Assembly (NCBI GenBank): GCA_947475465.1
Contig: CANJLK010000014.1
Location: 1 to 62,895, forward strand
Direction of reading: 5' to 3'
Source of the DNA: Caulobacteraceae bacterium
GTDB lineage: Bacteria; Pseudomonadota; Alphaproteobacteria; Caulobacterales; Caulobacteraceae
DNA: 62,895 bases
Positions 1-9,483 of the stretch are shown here, in pieces. The position numbers were made by a program, and so were the translations under genes. Below the pieces are notes generated by a model. It ran no database searches and was not told where the DNA came from. It saw only the letters and a list, made by a program, of their open reading frames with translations. Position 1 is the first letter of the stretch. Each line of letters opens with the position of its first letter.

Positions 1-692
1 ACCGAGCGTACCCAGATCCGTCATCACACCGCCGGTGTCGAGGAAGGCGTGAGTGGCGGCATTGCCGGCTGTGTTGGAATAGCCGGTCACCTGGCCGCTG
101 CCATTGATGCCGTTGCCTTGACTGTAGGTTCCGCCAAGCGTTCCGAGGTCGCTCATCACTCCGCCGGTGTCGAGGAAGGCGTGAGAGGCGGCGTTGCCGG
201 TGGTGTCGGCTTGGCCCGTCACCTGGCCGCTGGCATTGATGCCATTGCCGGCGCTGTAGGTTCCACCGAGCGTGCCCAGGTCGCTCATCACTCCGCCGGT
301 GTCGAGGAAGGCGTGATAGGCGAGGAAGCCGAGGGTGTACGCATAACCCGTCACCTGGCCGCTGTCATTGATGCCCGAGCCGTAGCTGGAGAACCCGCCG
401 AGCGTGCCCAGATCGGTCATCACCCCGGCCGAGTAGAGGAAGGCGTGCGTGGCGGCGTTGCTGCCCGTGGCGGCGTAGCCCGTCACCTGGCCGCTGGCAT
501 TGATGCCGGTGCCGTAGCTGTCGGTCCCGCCGAACGTCCCCAGGTCGGTCATCGCCCCGCCGGTGTAAAGGAAGGCATGATCGGGGGTGAAGCTGACCGC
601 TTGGGCAGAGCCCGTCACCTGGCCGCTGGCGTTGATGCCGTTGCCGACGCTGAAGTTCCCGCCGAGCGTGCCCAGGTCGGTCAGGATATAGT
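1..692 (-). repeat. Six 132-bp tandem coding repeats (HAF units)
   Basis: The block beginning (A/G)CCGAGCGTGCCCAG recurs at 1, 133, 265, 397, 529 and 661, an exact 132-bp (44-codon) period. The first five copies are full length and the sixth is partial, joining the signal-peptide region. Copies differ mainly by substitutions that keep the reading frame. The array runs out of the window on the left, so the total copy number is unknown. Confidence 0.9.
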
Positions 693-774
693 TCACCGCA
701 GCCCCTGCTGGCGCGGCCAGGGCCATAGCGAGAGCCGCAGCCGCAATCGCGGCCCATTGACGTGAATTTTTCAT
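1..774 (-). CDS. Secreted HAF-repeat protein, C-terminus beyond window
   Basis: The gene reads from an ATG at 774-772 leftwards off the window edge with no stop, so at least 258 residues are visible and the 3' end is missing. The N-terminus (MKNSRQWAAIAAA...) is a clear Sec signal peptide with probable cleavage after an APAGA segment. The rest is built from 44-residue repeats with the signatures LGTLGG, GINASGQVTG and HAFLDTGGVMSDLG, which are the hallmark of the extracellular HAF-repeat family, presumably a beta-propeller-like fold. Such proteins are exported and some carry a PEP-CTERM or autotransporter tail; whether this one does cannot be seen. The function is unknown. The + strand frame opposite these codons is also open, but it is antisense to the repeats and is not a gene. 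Confidence 0.85.
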   Translation of the reverse strand, partial: MKNSRQWAAIAAAALAMALAAPAGAAVNYILTDLGTLGGNFSVGNGINASGQVTGSAQAVSFTPDHAFLYTGGAMTDLGTFGGTDSYGTGINASGQVTGYAATGSNAATHAFLYSAGVMTDLGTLGGFSSYGSGINDSGQVTGYAYTLGFLAYHAFLDTGGVMSDLGTLGGTYSAGNGINASGQVTGQADTTGNAASHAFLDTGGVMSDLGTLGGTYSQGNGINGSGQVTGYSNTAGNAATHAFLDTGGVMTDLGTLG

Positions 775-1025
775 ACAAGGCGTCCCCAAGCCCGGCGACC
801 GAAAGGGTCCGCCGTCAACGCCGCCTGACCGCCGTAGGGGGTAACGCTACTGGATCCACGAACTCGATTATGGATTGCAAGTAAACCGTATTCCCCCAGA
901 GCGCGACCGAGGGGGTCCTTCCCTGCGAGGGCTTCGCCAGCTTCGCGGCTCCGCCCTCCGTTCTGCACAGCACCACCTAAAGTGGGGAGCCTGCGAACCG
1001 CGCCGTTGGGGGAAAATCCCAAGCT

Positions 1026-1214
1026 GTGACCCTGGATACTCGCCTGGCTAAGCTGGAGGTCGTGCCCGCGGTGGTGTATCGATCGTTCATCTGGATCGAT
1101 CGCGGCCCTTCCGGCGAGAGTCTAGAGCAGGCCAAGAAGCGTAAGTTCGGCGACGCCGTGCCTGAGGGCCTTGTGATCATCGTGGTCGAGGACAATGGTC
1201 GCGGGCGCCTGTAG
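1026..1214 (+). CDS. Small hypothetical protein, prophage-like
   Basis: This 62-codon frame starts at GTG 1026 about 12 nt after a GGGGGA stretch (1008-1013), a plausible but distant ribosome site. The product begins MTLDTRLAKLE and continues through RSFIWIDRG to EGLVIIVVEDNGRG. That shape, a short basic N-terminal helix followed by two beta-strand-like segments, resembles small uncharacterised proteins common in alphaproteobacterial prophage regions. No family can be named with confidence. It sits alone in a sparse stretch between the HAF gene and the restriction operon and could be a remnant of a mobile segment. It might also be a chance frame. Confidence 0.4.
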   Translation: MTLDTRLAKLEVVPAVVYRSFIWIDRGPSGESLEQAKKRKFGDAVPEGLVIIVVEDNGRGRL

Positions 1215-1534
1215 GTTTAACCCCCCCCCCGGCCCCCTTTTTGGCAACGCTTTGGTGCGGACTTACCTGGCCTCGGAATTTTATCAAATACTCAGGTCTA
1301 GGCAAAAAGGCGAGCCTCGGCGACCGGCCGGCGCCCGATCCTGGTTCGGCTCAAGAGCTGCTCCAGCACCTCCCCTTGGTAGGATCGGCAGGCCAGCCAA
1401 ATGCCGCCGCCACAGCTGAACGCAGCGTCTGGTGCGGCGTAGCCAGCCTGCGCGGGGCGTCGAAGTAGCTGGCCATTCATTGACCAAAACGACCTGTGTC
1501 GGCTGATGGCTGACTGACGCGGATAGCCATTAAA
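1215..1534. other. No supported gene; contains a C10 homopolymer
   Basis: Nothing convincing is encoded here. A run of ten C residues (1221-1230) is followed by GGCCCCC and TTTTT. Several short frames on both strands (for example minus 1298-1480) have no recognisable domain and no good ribosome site. The stretch lies at the 3' side of the restriction operon and may be junction debris from its acquisition. Confidence 0.4.
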
Positions 1535-2251
1535 TCAATCCGGCCAGGGCTCCGCAGACAGCGGCAGCTCGTTCAGCTCCGCGCGGGCCTCGCGCCACGA
1601 CGGATAGTGCTCGTCGAGGATCGCCACAAAGCGATCGCTGTGGGTCGGCTCTAGTAGGTGCGCTATCTCGTGGACGATCACGTACTCCAGCAGGTCCTTG
1701 GGCTTCTTCGCCAATTCGGTATTGAGCCGGATGTGGCCCGCGCCTGGGTTACAGCTCCCCCATCGTGTCTTCATCCGTTGCAGAAAGTAGCTAGTCACCC
1801 GCACCTTCAACCGCGCTTCCCACCGCTTGATCAGCGGCGGCGCCACCCGATGAAGCTGCGCCCTGTGCCAGTCGTGGATCACCTCGGCGCGGCGCGCGTG
1901 GTCGCTGCCAGGGCGAACTGTCAGCACGATGCGCTTGTGATCGATGGTCACGGAGGGCTTGGCGTCACGATAGACGACCGACAGTAGGCGTCGCCGTCCC
2001 CACAGAAAGTGGGTCTCACGTTCGATGAATTGGCGCGGCGTTTCACGGGCCTGGGCCGCCAGCCTGCCCTGCTGTTTCCGTATCCAGCCGAGCCGCGAAA
2101 TCGCATAGGCCCGCGCGACCTCGAGTCGTGTCGCCGTGGGCACCGCCAGGGTCACCCGACCGTGGGGTGGATGCACCGACAGGTGGACGTTCTGAATCGC
2201 CTTGCGCACCACCGGAATGCACAAGTCGCCGATCTGTATGGTCTCGCTCAT
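1535..2251 (-). CDS. YgjP-type (M48-like) zinc metallopeptidase
   Basis: The 238-residue product has the YgjP/DUF45 architecture. A beta-rich N-terminal half is followed by a conserved MKTRWGSCNPG stretch (about 160-170) and the zincin motif HEIAH at 194-198, with a third likely ligand at H204 (EPTHSDRF). It should be a soluble, zinc-dependent peptidase of unknown substrate. Its ATG overlaps the hsdR stop codon (TGATG at 2253-2249), so it is translationally coupled to the restriction subunit and is the last gene of the type I RM operon. YgjP-like genes are frequently found next to hsdR. A role in clearing or controlling the restriction complex is possible but is inference. Confidence 0.85.
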   Translation of the reverse strand: MSETIQIGDLCIPVVRKAIQNVHLSVHPPHGRVTLAVPTATRLEVARAYAISRLGWIRKQQGRLAAQARETPRQFIERETHFLWGRRRLLSVVYRDAKPSVTIDHKRIVLTVRPGSDHARRAEVIHDWHRAQLHRVAPPLIKRWEARLKVRVTSYFLQRMKTRWGSCNPGAGHIRLNTELAKKPKDLLEYVIVHEIAHLLEPTHSDRFVAILDEHYPSWREARAELNELPLSAEPWPD

Positions 2252-5200
2252 CAGTAGCCCGGCTGGTTCCTAATGATGTCGAAGATGGCCTGCGTCGCCG
2301 CTCGGTCCTTGGCCATGATCGGGAACAGCGCGTTGAGCACCTGCGTCTCGCGCGCTTGATCTCCGCGCCATCCCGCCGGCGCCCTTTCACGCATGGCGCG
2401 GTCCAGGGTCAGCGCGAGCGCCGCCCTCGCGTCATCGTCGGTCGGGCATTGGAACGTGGCGGCTGGCAGGGTGGCCAGATTGTTGAACAGCACGATGGCC
2501 TCGCGGTGGCCATTCAGGCTGGCGGGGTAGCTGTCGGCTTCCTTCTGCGCCATGCGCCTGACCAGGTCTTCGGCAGCCTTCAGGAAGGCCTCGTAGGCGG
2601 CCGCATCGGCGCGGCTGCGCTGGATCAAATCATCCAGCAGCTGGGACATCTCCGCGTAGAACCTGGGGTCGGTCAGCTGATCGCGGATTATGGTCTTCCG
2701 GACGTTGTTGATGATCCCTTCGGCGATGGCGTTCTTCGAAAGCTGCCCCTTCTCGTTCAGCTTCTTGGCGATGGCATCGTGAATGCCGGTGTCGATGATC
2801 AGCTCCACCAGGGAGTGGTTGTCGACGCTGCCCAGCGGATTGGCGGGATCGGCCTGGATGTAGGTGTTCAGGAGGTGGCGCATGTCCGCCTCAAAGGGTT
2901 TGACGTCCAGCTCCTCGCCCGAGTGCTTCTTGATGGCGGCGCGGATGTCGCCATAGAGCTCCACTTCCTTCTGTAAGGCGGCGGCCTCGGCGTCGCTGTA
3001 GCCGGCGTCGGGAAGGTTCTGAGCAATTGCCGCGAAAGCCCGGACGAAGCTCGCCACGGCCTTGTAGAACGACACGCGCAGCGGCTCGGTTTCGTGAAGC
3101 GCGTTGGGGTCGCGAGCGTCACCGCAGAAGTAATGCAGGAACTGCTCCACCTCGCGGGGCGGCGGGATCGGCTCACACAGGTAGCGCAGCGCTTCCCGGG
3201 TAGCTTCAAGCCGGTCCTTGCCTTCTGTCAGCCAGTCTTTGAGCAGGATATTGTTGTCGCCGCCATCGCCCTGGTCGATGTCAAGTTCGTCGGAGCTGTA
3301 GACCGCGATGGCCTCCTGCACGTCCCCGTACATCTGCTTGAAATCCACGATGTAGCCGAATTCCTTGTCGGCGCCGTCAAGGCGGTTTGTGCGGCAGATC
3401 GCCTGGAACAGGTTGTGATCGCGCAGCTCGTTGTCGAGATAGATGTAGGTGCAGCTGGGCGCATCGAAGCCGGTGAGCAGTTTGCTCACGACGATCAGCA
3501 ATTTGAGGTTGGCGGGCTCCTCGATGAACCGCCGTTTCGCCTCGTCCTCATACGCCTTCGTGGTCTGCCCGGCGCTGAGGACGTGCCGCGTGTAAGTATC
3601 GAATTTATAGCGTTCGTCGCTCTGCGCCGGCTCGCGCGAAATCGCGTTGTGGTTCGGCTCATACGAGGTGATGACGCCGCAGTAGGGGCCAAACGACGTG
3701 TTCTGGAACAGCCGGAAATAGTGGCAGGCGTCATAGATGCTGCCGGCAACCAGGATGGCCGTCCCGCGATCGTTGTTCAGCCGGGGCTTCAGGCTGAAAT
3801 CCTCGATGATGCTGGCGATGATCCGTTGCTTGCGCTCGCCCGAGCTCATCAGGTCTTCCATGGTCGCCCAGCGCTTGCGCACAACGGCCTTCTGGAAGTT
3901 GTTGAGACCCCGGGTGGCGCGCTCGAACCAGGCGTCTATGGCCGCCTGTGAGGTCAGGCGCTGGGGCACATCGCGCGCCTCGTACTTCAAATCCAGCACG
4001 ACCTTGTCGGCTACGGCCTCCTGGAATTTGTAGGTGTGGATATACGTCCCGAACACCTCACGCGTGGTCTGCTTGTCTTTGCGTAGGAGTGGCGTCCCGG
4101 TGAAGCCGATGAAGATCGCGTCCTTCAGCCACCGTTTCATCTGCATGTTCATCCCGCCCCCTTGGGTGCGGTGGCACTCGTCCACGAACACATAGAAGCG
4201 ACCGTGGGTCGGCGGCGGGGGGCCTTTGAGGTCGGAGGCGTCGAACTTGTGCAGCAGCGCGCACAGCAGGCGCGGCGTGCTAGCGCCCAGCTTCTGGACG
4301 AACTCGGCCCGCGAGGTGATGCGCGGTGAGGGCGAGTCATCCCTTATCACGCCGGCGTTGCGCATCACGCCCTCTATCTGCTTGTCCAGCTCATCGCGGT
4401 CCGTGACGATCAGGACGCGGGCCTCGGGATCGTGCTCCAGCAGCCACTTGGCGATCAACACCATCAGGATGCTCTTGCCGCTGCCCTGGGTGTGCCAAAT
4501 GACCCCGCCTTCCTGCTGCCGCACCCGCTCCTGCGCGGCCTTCACCGCTGCGAACTGATGCGGACGGGGCACCTTCTTCCGGCCGGCGTCGAACAGGATG
4601 AAGTTCCGCACCAGGTCTAGCAGGCGCGATTTCTCGCAGAGCAGGGCCAGGGGCTGATCTAACAGCGCGCCGGCGATCAATGGGTCGCCCGGGGCCTTCC
4701 AGTCCACGAAGAACTCGGCGGGGGTGGTGACCGTGCCGTAGCGCAGGCCCTGGGCGTCGCTACCGGCGAACACCAGCTGCACGGTGCTGAAGAAAGCCTT
4801 GTTGAAAATTTCCTCCTGGTTGGTGATCAGCTGGTTCACGCCGTCGGTCACCTCCACCGAACTGCGCTTCAACTCGATCACCCCGATGGCGATGCCGTTC
4901 AGGTACATCACCAGGTCGGGCCGCCGTTCATGCCCGCCCCGCAGGGTCACTTCCTCGGCCAGCGCGAAGTCATTGGCCTCCGGGTGCTCCCAGTCCACTA
5001 GATGCACGGTTTCATGCGCCTTGCCGGCGGCAACCTGCACCGGCACGCCATAACGCAGAAGCTGGTAGGTCCGCAGATTGGCCTGATAGAGCGTGACGCC
5101 CGTGGCATCGGCCGCCGTCAGCAGCTTCTGCAAGGCGGCGGAGATGTGCGCCTCTGAGTAGCCTCGGGCTTGCAAGTTCGCGTGCAACATCTCCGTCTCG

Positions 5201-5334
5201 ATGTTGCGGTTGTTCGCGCGCTTGCTCCAGTCGCCGAGGTAGCGGTAGCCCATGCCGTCTGGGCGGTTAGGGTCGGTAAACAGCGTGACGATGCGGTTCT
5301 GGGTCTTGCGTTCAGAGCGGGGCTGCTCAGGCAT
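2251..5334 (-). CDS. hsdR: Type I restriction enzyme R subunit
   Basis: This 1027-residue protein is the DNA-translocating and cleaving subunit of a type I restriction enzyme. The N-terminal nuclease domain shows the PD-(D/E)xK motif (PD at 139-140, ELK at 154-156). The superfamily 2 helicase motor follows, with Walker A TQGSGKS at about 282-288, DECH at 385-388 and TGTP at 412-415, then a long helical C-terminal region that normally docks on the M/S complex. Length and motif order are typical of full-length HsdR, with no truncation visible. Its start overlaps the 3' end of hsdS by 8 nt and its stop overlaps the peptidase start, so all four genes are coupled. It should cleave unmodified DNA far from the site recognised by HsdS. 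Confidence 0.96.
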   Translation of the reverse strand: MPEQPRSERKTQNRIVTLFTDPNRPDGMGYRYLGDWSKRANNRNIETEMLHANLQARGYSEAHISAALQKLLTAADATGVTLYQANLRTYQLLRYGVPVQVAAGKAHETVHLVDWEHPEANDFALAEEVTLRGGHERRPDLVMYLNGIAIGVIELKRSSVEVTDGVNQLITNQEEIFNKAFFSTVQLVFAGSDAQGLRYGTVTTPAEFFVDWKAPGDPLIAGALLDQPLALLCEKSRLLDLVRNFILFDAGRKKVPRPHQFAAVKAAQERVRQQEGGVIWHTQGSGKSILMVLIAKWLLEHDPEARVLIVTDRDELDKQIEGVMRNAGVIRDDSPSPRITSRAEFVQKLGASTPRLLCALLHKFDASDLKGPPPPTHGRFYVFVDECHRTQGGGMNMQMKRWLKDAIFIGFTGTPLLRKDKQTTREVFGTYIHTYKFQEAVADKVVLDLKYEARDVPQRLTSQAAIDAWFERATRGLNNFQKAVVRKRWATMEDLMSSGERKQRIIASIIEDFSLKPRLNNDRGTAILVAGSIYDACHYFRLFQNTSFGPYCGVITSYEPNHNAISREPAQSDERYKFDTYTRHVLSAGQTTKAYEDEAKRRFIEEPANLKLLIVVSKLLTGFDAPSCTYIYLDNELRDHNLFQAICRTNRLDGADKEFGYIVDFKQMYGDVQEAIAVYSSDELDIDQGDGGDNNILLKDWLTEGKDRLEATREALRYLCEPIPPPREVEQFLHYFCGDARDPNALHETEPLRVSFYKAVASFVRAFAAIAQNLPDAGYSDAEAAALQKEVELYGDIRAAIKKHSGEELDVKPFEADMRHLLNTYIQADPANPLGSVDNHSLVELIIDTGIHDAIAKKLNEKGQLSKNAIAEGIINNVRKTIIRDQLTDPRFYAEMSQLLDDLIQRSRADAAAYEAFLKAAEDLVRRMAQKEADSYPASLNGHREAIVLFNNLATLPAATFQCPTDDDARAALALTLDRAMRERAPAGWRGDQARETQVLNALFPIMAKDRAATQAIFDIIRNQPGY

Positions 5335-6556
5335 CGGCCCTCTCAGCCGACACGAGCCGCGTACTGCCGGTGAGCAGTTCCTGCATCATGCCTTGCTTGA
5401 GGGCGCGGGTCTTGGCTTGTCGCCGCTCCAAGGCCGCGAGCTCTGCGTCCATGTCCGTCAGCAAAGTGGCGATGGCGATTTGTTCGGCTGGGTCGGTTGG
5501 CCAATCTAACTCGAATGCTCGAACTTCTGCCGAGTTCACGGAGTCGAATGTCGACCCCTTCGACAACTTCGCCCAGTCAGCCTCTTTCGAAATCAAGGCA
5601 TGGTAGAGAAACGTGTTCGGGTATCGGATCGCGCAAACCCCTCGACCAAGGCAGCATTCGAAGGTCGTTCTGGCAACTTCGCCGACCGGTGCGCGAACGG
5701 ACATTAAGACATCACCGGCCTGGCCATGTTTGGTTACCTGTGTCGTGTAAATTCGCCGGATCGTCATGCGATCTCGGATATCGGCATTTCCCTGAATGAG
5801 GGGGAGCCCATGTCCTGAGGCGTTGTAGTTGGCAGAAGCGGGCGATTGACCCATCACGATCTCAGCCACATCCCCTAGCCGCTTCACCCGCCACTCACCC
5901 GTGAATCCTGGCAGGCGGGTTTTGCCGGTGAGGAGTTGCTGCATGGCGGCCTGCTTGAGGTCGCGCTTTTTGGCGATGAGGCGGTCCAGCGCGCCCAGCA
6001 GCGCATCCACATCGCTCAACGCCGCCGCGATCGCGCTCTGCTCCTCAATGGTTGGCGGAAACGGTATCTGAAAGTTCTCAATCTGCTTCTGGCTGATCAT
6101 CGGCACGCTCGTACTTGAGGTGTCCACGACGATCTGTTTTTGCCCCTGCAGAGACTGTAGAAAGTAACGAACGTAGCTCGGCGTCGAACTTCTAAATCGG
6201 ACAATGACCATACTCGGATTTATGGTCGCTTCTCCGATGTCGCTTTCAACGATCGTCAGTTTTCCGATTGTCCCCCGCTGCACAATGAGTAAATCGCCCT
6301 GCTGAACCATAATTTCAGGTGACTCAATAAATTTATCCCTAGATAGATAAGTTGGATCGGATAGATTTAGTCTCCCATCCTCATCTATATGCTTAGCACC
6401 GATTGTATAAGGTCCCAGCGGCACAAGATCTTTCTTGGTATATCCCTTCCAACCTACGCGCCCCCGGACCTCTCCGACTTCTTTGATCCTCTTCGTCGAC
6501 CAATCTTCTGGTATCGCCCCCACATCGGTCTTCTTATACCCGGCCTTCAGTTCCAC
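5327..6556 (-). CDS. hsdS: Type I restriction-modification specificity subunit
   Basis: HsdS chooses the bipartite DNA target of the type I enzyme. The 409-residue protein has the expected duplicated layout. The first target-recognition domain spans about 15-165 (starting [15 protein letters not shown]). A central helical spacer follows (about 171-212, ending [14 protein letters not shown]), then the second recognition domain (about 221-360) and the C-terminal helical spacer ([20 protein letters not shown]). Both recognition domains are intact. DNA coding for the first domain (about 6100-6550) is visibly more AT-rich than its surroundings, as is usual for exchangeable specificity domains and horizontally moved systems. 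It overlaps hsdM by 10 nt and hsdR by 8 nt. Confidence 0.95.
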   Translation of the reverse strand: MELKAGYKKTDVGAIPEDWSTKRIKEVGEVRGRVGWKGYTKKDLVPLGPYTIGAKHIDEDGRLNLSDPTYLSRDKFIESPEIMVQQGDLLIVQRGTIGKLTIVESDIGEATINPSMVIVRFRSSTPSYVRYFLQSLQGQKQIVVDTSSTSVPMISQKQIENFQIPFPPTIEEQSAIAAALSDVDALLGALDRLIAKKRDLKQAAMQQLLTGKTRLPGFTGEWRVKRLGDVAEIVMGQSPASANYNASGHGLPLIQGNADIRDRMTIRRIYTTQVTKHGQAGDVLMSVRAPVGEVARTTFECCLGRGVCAIRYPNTFLYHALISKEADWAKLSKGSTFDSVNSAEVRAFELDWPTDPAEQIAIATLLTDMDAELAALERRQAKTRALKQGMMQELLTGSTRLVSAERADA

Positions 6557-9009
6557 AGGGCACCCATCATTTTCAGGTGCCCCTCGACACGGTCGGCGAG
6601 CGCGGCGACTTCGGCGGAGACCTGCGGTAATGGCTTGGTGTAGCGTTCAGCGAGCTCACGAACGCGGCCCGTGAGAGCCTGCGAGACCCGGTCGAGTTCG
6701 CCGTGGACGCCCTGACCAAGGGTCGCCAGCCATTTGTCCTCGACCACGAGGGTCTTGACGTCTTCCTCTGTTAGCTTTGCGTATCGCTGGAGCACCTTCT
6801 CCATCAGGCTCTCCTGCGCCGCCTTGAGCTTGACGCTCGCGGTCGCCTCATCGCTGCAAACGGCGAGAAATTCAGACAGCAGCTTACGTTCGTCGGCAGC
6901 ATCGGTGTCGCCCTTGATGTCCTTCAGTCGCGCCGCGACAGAAGCCTTGGTGAACTTGTCCTTGTCGTTCTTGGCGTCCTCCAGCAGGCCGCCCTCGCCA
7001 CCGTGTTCCTCAGTCAACTCTTCCATCCTCTGTTCCAGGCTGGCGATCTGGGCTTGCAACTGCTCGATGGCGTCCCGTTGCGGCGCGAAATACCGAGCGA
7101 TGATCAGCGCGGAGGGGGTCAACTCGGCCTTGTACTTCTTCTTGCCCACGACGAAGTCGGGCTTTTCTTTCGTCTTCTTGGATTTGTCGTCGATGATGAG
7201 CTGGGGTTTGGCCGCCTTCACCCACCCGTCCCCCGCGATCAGATAGCAGTCGTCCTGCATCGTCTCGGCCCAGTAGTTCATCTGGTGCTGATAGATGTCG
7301 TAGGCGTCGAGCAGGGGCGCGCCCGCGAAGGCCTCAAGCAACCCCTCGGATAGCGTTTCGATCAGGACCCTCGGGTGCCTGCTGGCCTCATCCGCGGCGA
7401 AGCCCTCCAGGATCGGCGCGACAGCGGCCTGCCAGTCGGCGAAGATCCTGCCCACGTCGCTTCTGAATGCGGCGAACTCGGGATGGCCGAAGATGGCGGC
7501 CTTCACCTCAGGAGCGGTCAACTCGCAGTAGCCAGCGTGCCTTGACGGCTTGAACAAGGTCGCGCGCAGGCCGGGCATGATTTCCCAATAGCCCGCCAGG
7601 GCATCGACATCGTACTGCGGAATACCGCCGCGCAGGTGCCCGTTGATGTCCTGTATGTCTTCCGGTTCGGTGCTGTCGATGTAGCGGGGGAGATTGAGGT
7701 TGTAGTCGTTCTTTGGGTCGCTGATCTCGGCCACCGGGACCATGCGGGCGTAGCGCGGGACCTCCAGCTGGCGCGTGAACGTGTCTACGATCTTGTGGAT
7801 GTCCTGGTCGCGCAGGCGATTCTTGGGGCCATCCTTGATGAAGCCCTTGGAGGCATCGATCATGAAGACGCCCTTGCGGGCGGCGGCGTTTTCCTTGTCG
7901 AGAACGAGGATACAGGCCGGGATGCCGGTGCCATAGAAGAGGTTGGCCGGAAGGCCGATGATGGCCTTCAAGATGCCCGATCGCACCAGTTGCTGGCGGA
8001 TGACACCCTCAGCGTTGCCGCGAAACAGCACGCCGTGCGGCAGGATGCACGCGCCCTTGCCGGTGCCCTTCAGCGACCGAATGATGTGCAGCAGGTAGGC
8101 GAAGTCGCCCTGCTTGGTGGGCGGCACGCCCCACGCGAACCGTTGATGTGGGTCCGCCGCCGGGGTGAGGCCGGTGCTCCAGGACTTATCCGAGAACGGC
8201 GGGTTGGCCACGACGTAGTCGTAGGTCCGAAGCTGCTCGCCGTTCCGGAACTTGGGTGAGGCCAGCGTGTCGCCCGACAGGATGTTGGCGGTCGGGAAGT
8301 CGTGGAGGATCATGTTCATGCGGGCCAGACCCGCCGTGGTCACGTCCTTCTCCTGGCCCTCCAGGGTGATGTGCTTGCCGGCCTGACTGGCGACTTTGAG
8401 CAACAACGAGCCGGAGCCGCAGGTAGGGTCGTAAGCGGTGGTGGACGCCAGGGCGTTGGCCGGCGAGATGCCGACCACCTTGGCCATGATCCGGCTGACT
8501 TCCGAGGGCGTGTAGAACTGCCCCTTGCTCTTGCCGCTCTCGCTGGCGAAGTGCCGCATCAGATATTCGTAGGCGTCGCCCAGGATGTCATCGTTGTCGG
8601 CGCGGTTCTTCGAGAAATCCAGCTCGGGCTTCTGGAAGATGCCGATGAGGTTGGTGAGGCGCTGCACCATCGCGTCGCCTTCGCCCAGCTTGTTGGGGTC
8701 GTTGAAATCCGGGAAGTCGGTGCGGGCGAGGCGGCTGTTGGCGTCCACCAGCGGCTGGATGATCTGGGTGTTGATCTTGTCGCCAATGTCGCTCTTGCCC
8801 TTGAGCGCGATCATGTCCTTGAAGCCGGCCCCCGGTGGGATCGTGACGGGCGGCGCGAAGTCATCACTGTCTCCGTACTTGTCGGAGACGTATTTGATGA
8901 ACAGCATGAACAGGACGTAGTCCTTGTACTGGCTGGCATCCATGCCGCCCCGCAGCTCATCACAGGACGCCCAGAGCGAGGAGTAGAGGTCAGATTTCTT
9001 GATCGCCAT
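6547..9009 (-). CDS. hsdM: Type I restriction-modification N6-adenine methyltransferase
   Basis: HsdM methylates adenine at the sites specified by HsdS. The start is placed at ATG 9009 (MAIKKSDLYSSLW), where homology to HsdM N-termini begins; an upstream in-frame TTG at 9060 would add 17 unlikely residues. The 820-residue product has the HsdM_N helical domain (about 5-150), SAM-binding motif DPTCGSG at 194-200 and catalytic NPPF at 269-272. It is much longer than a minimal HsdM (about 500 residues). The extra C-terminal 300 or so residues are charged and helical with a coiled-coil-like region (IASLEQRMEELTEEHGGEGG), as in the longer HsdM subclass. It is the first gene of the operon. Confidence 0.95.
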   Translation of the reverse strand: MAIKKSDLYSSLWASCDELRGGMDASQYKDYVLFMLFIKYVSDKYGDSDDFAPPVTIPPGAGFKDMIALKGKSDIGDKINTQIIQPLVDANSRLARTDFPDFNDPNKLGEGDAMVQRLTNLIGIFQKPELDFSKNRADNDDILGDAYEYLMRHFASESGKSKGQFYTPSEVSRIMAKVVGISPANALASTTAYDPTCGSGSLLLKVASQAGKHITLEGQEKDVTTAGLARMNMILHDFPTANILSGDTLASPKFRNGEQLRTYDYVVANPPFSDKSWSTGLTPAADPHQRFAWGVPPTKQGDFAYLLHIIRSLKGTGKGACILPHGVLFRGNAEGVIRQQLVRSGILKAIIGLPANLFYGTGIPACILVLDKENAAARKGVFMIDASKGFIKDGPKNRLRDQDIHKIVDTFTRQLEVPRYARMVPVAEISDPKNDYNLNLPRYIDSTEPEDIQDINGHLRGGIPQYDVDALAGYWEIMPGLRATLFKPSRHAGYCELTAPEVKAAIFGHPEFAAFRSDVGRIFADWQAAVAPILEGFAADEASRHPRVLIETLSEGLLEAFAGAPLLDAYDIYQHQMNYWAETMQDDCYLIAGDGWVKAAKPQLIIDDKSKKTKEKPDFVVGKKKYKAELTPSALIIARYFAPQRDAIEQLQAQIASLEQRMEELTEEHGGEGGLLEDAKNDKDKFTKASVAARLKDIKGDTDAADERKLLSEFLAVCSDEATASVKLKAAQESLMEKVLQRYAKLTEEDVKTLVVEDKWLATLGQGVHGELDRVSQALTGRVRELAERYTKPLPQVSAEVAALADRVEGHLKMMGALWN

Positions 9010-9483
9010 CTGGGTGTTCTGGTCTCGGAAAATACAAAGTGCGGCGGACGCTGACTGCAATCCCCGGTTCGCGAGGCAGGAGTTCGCCCTCCACGCGTGT
9101 CGTACTACTAAGTCGCTTCGCGGCGGGCAGCGATAGCCTCGCTCGCGCCTGCCGACCTAGGCAGGCGGCCCGGACGCCCACAAAGGCGGCACGTCCCAGT
9201 TCATCTGCACGGCCCCTCACTGAAAGGCACCCAGTATGACGCGCTGGCCGATGCGGTCCGATATGCGCGATCCCAACAACAAATTCCCCGCCCACCGGGC
9301 ATCTGATGTCGCTGGGGGTTGTTCACATTTACGTGGTGACCAAGTGATGACCCGAGCCAGTAAGCGAATCAGATGCGCGACAAAAACTCCTTATATAACA
9401 ACGAGTTATGGAGATTTCATCGCCAAACTGGACTACCTCTACTGGGACATCGAGCTGGAGGCGTAGGCCTGCAAGTCCGCCGG
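9010..9483. other. Intergenic region upstream of the hsd operon, no supported gene
   Basis: The stretch should hold the hsdM promoter, but no convincing -35/-10 pair can be singled out. Two + strand frames end here without credible starts: one stopping at 9306 (tail YDALADAVRYARSQQQ) and one stopping at 9466 (tail FIAKLDYLYWDIELEA). They may be decayed gene ends at the edge of the acquired segment. No direct repeat or tRNA end was recognised as an attachment site. Confidence 0.4.

Noticed and set aside
49..765. Long + strand open frame at the left edge
   Set aside because: It is exactly antisense, codon on codon, to the HAF-repeat gene. The minus frame has a signal peptide and family motifs; the plus product does not.
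1221..1230. C10 tract as a phase-variation switch
   Set aside because: It lies after the stop of the small ORF and before no credible start, so a length change would alter no recognised gene.
9236..9466. 76-codon + strand frame in the gap upstream of hsdM
   Set aside because: No ribosome site, no recognisable domain, and only the last 20 or so residues look protein-like; at most a gene remnant.
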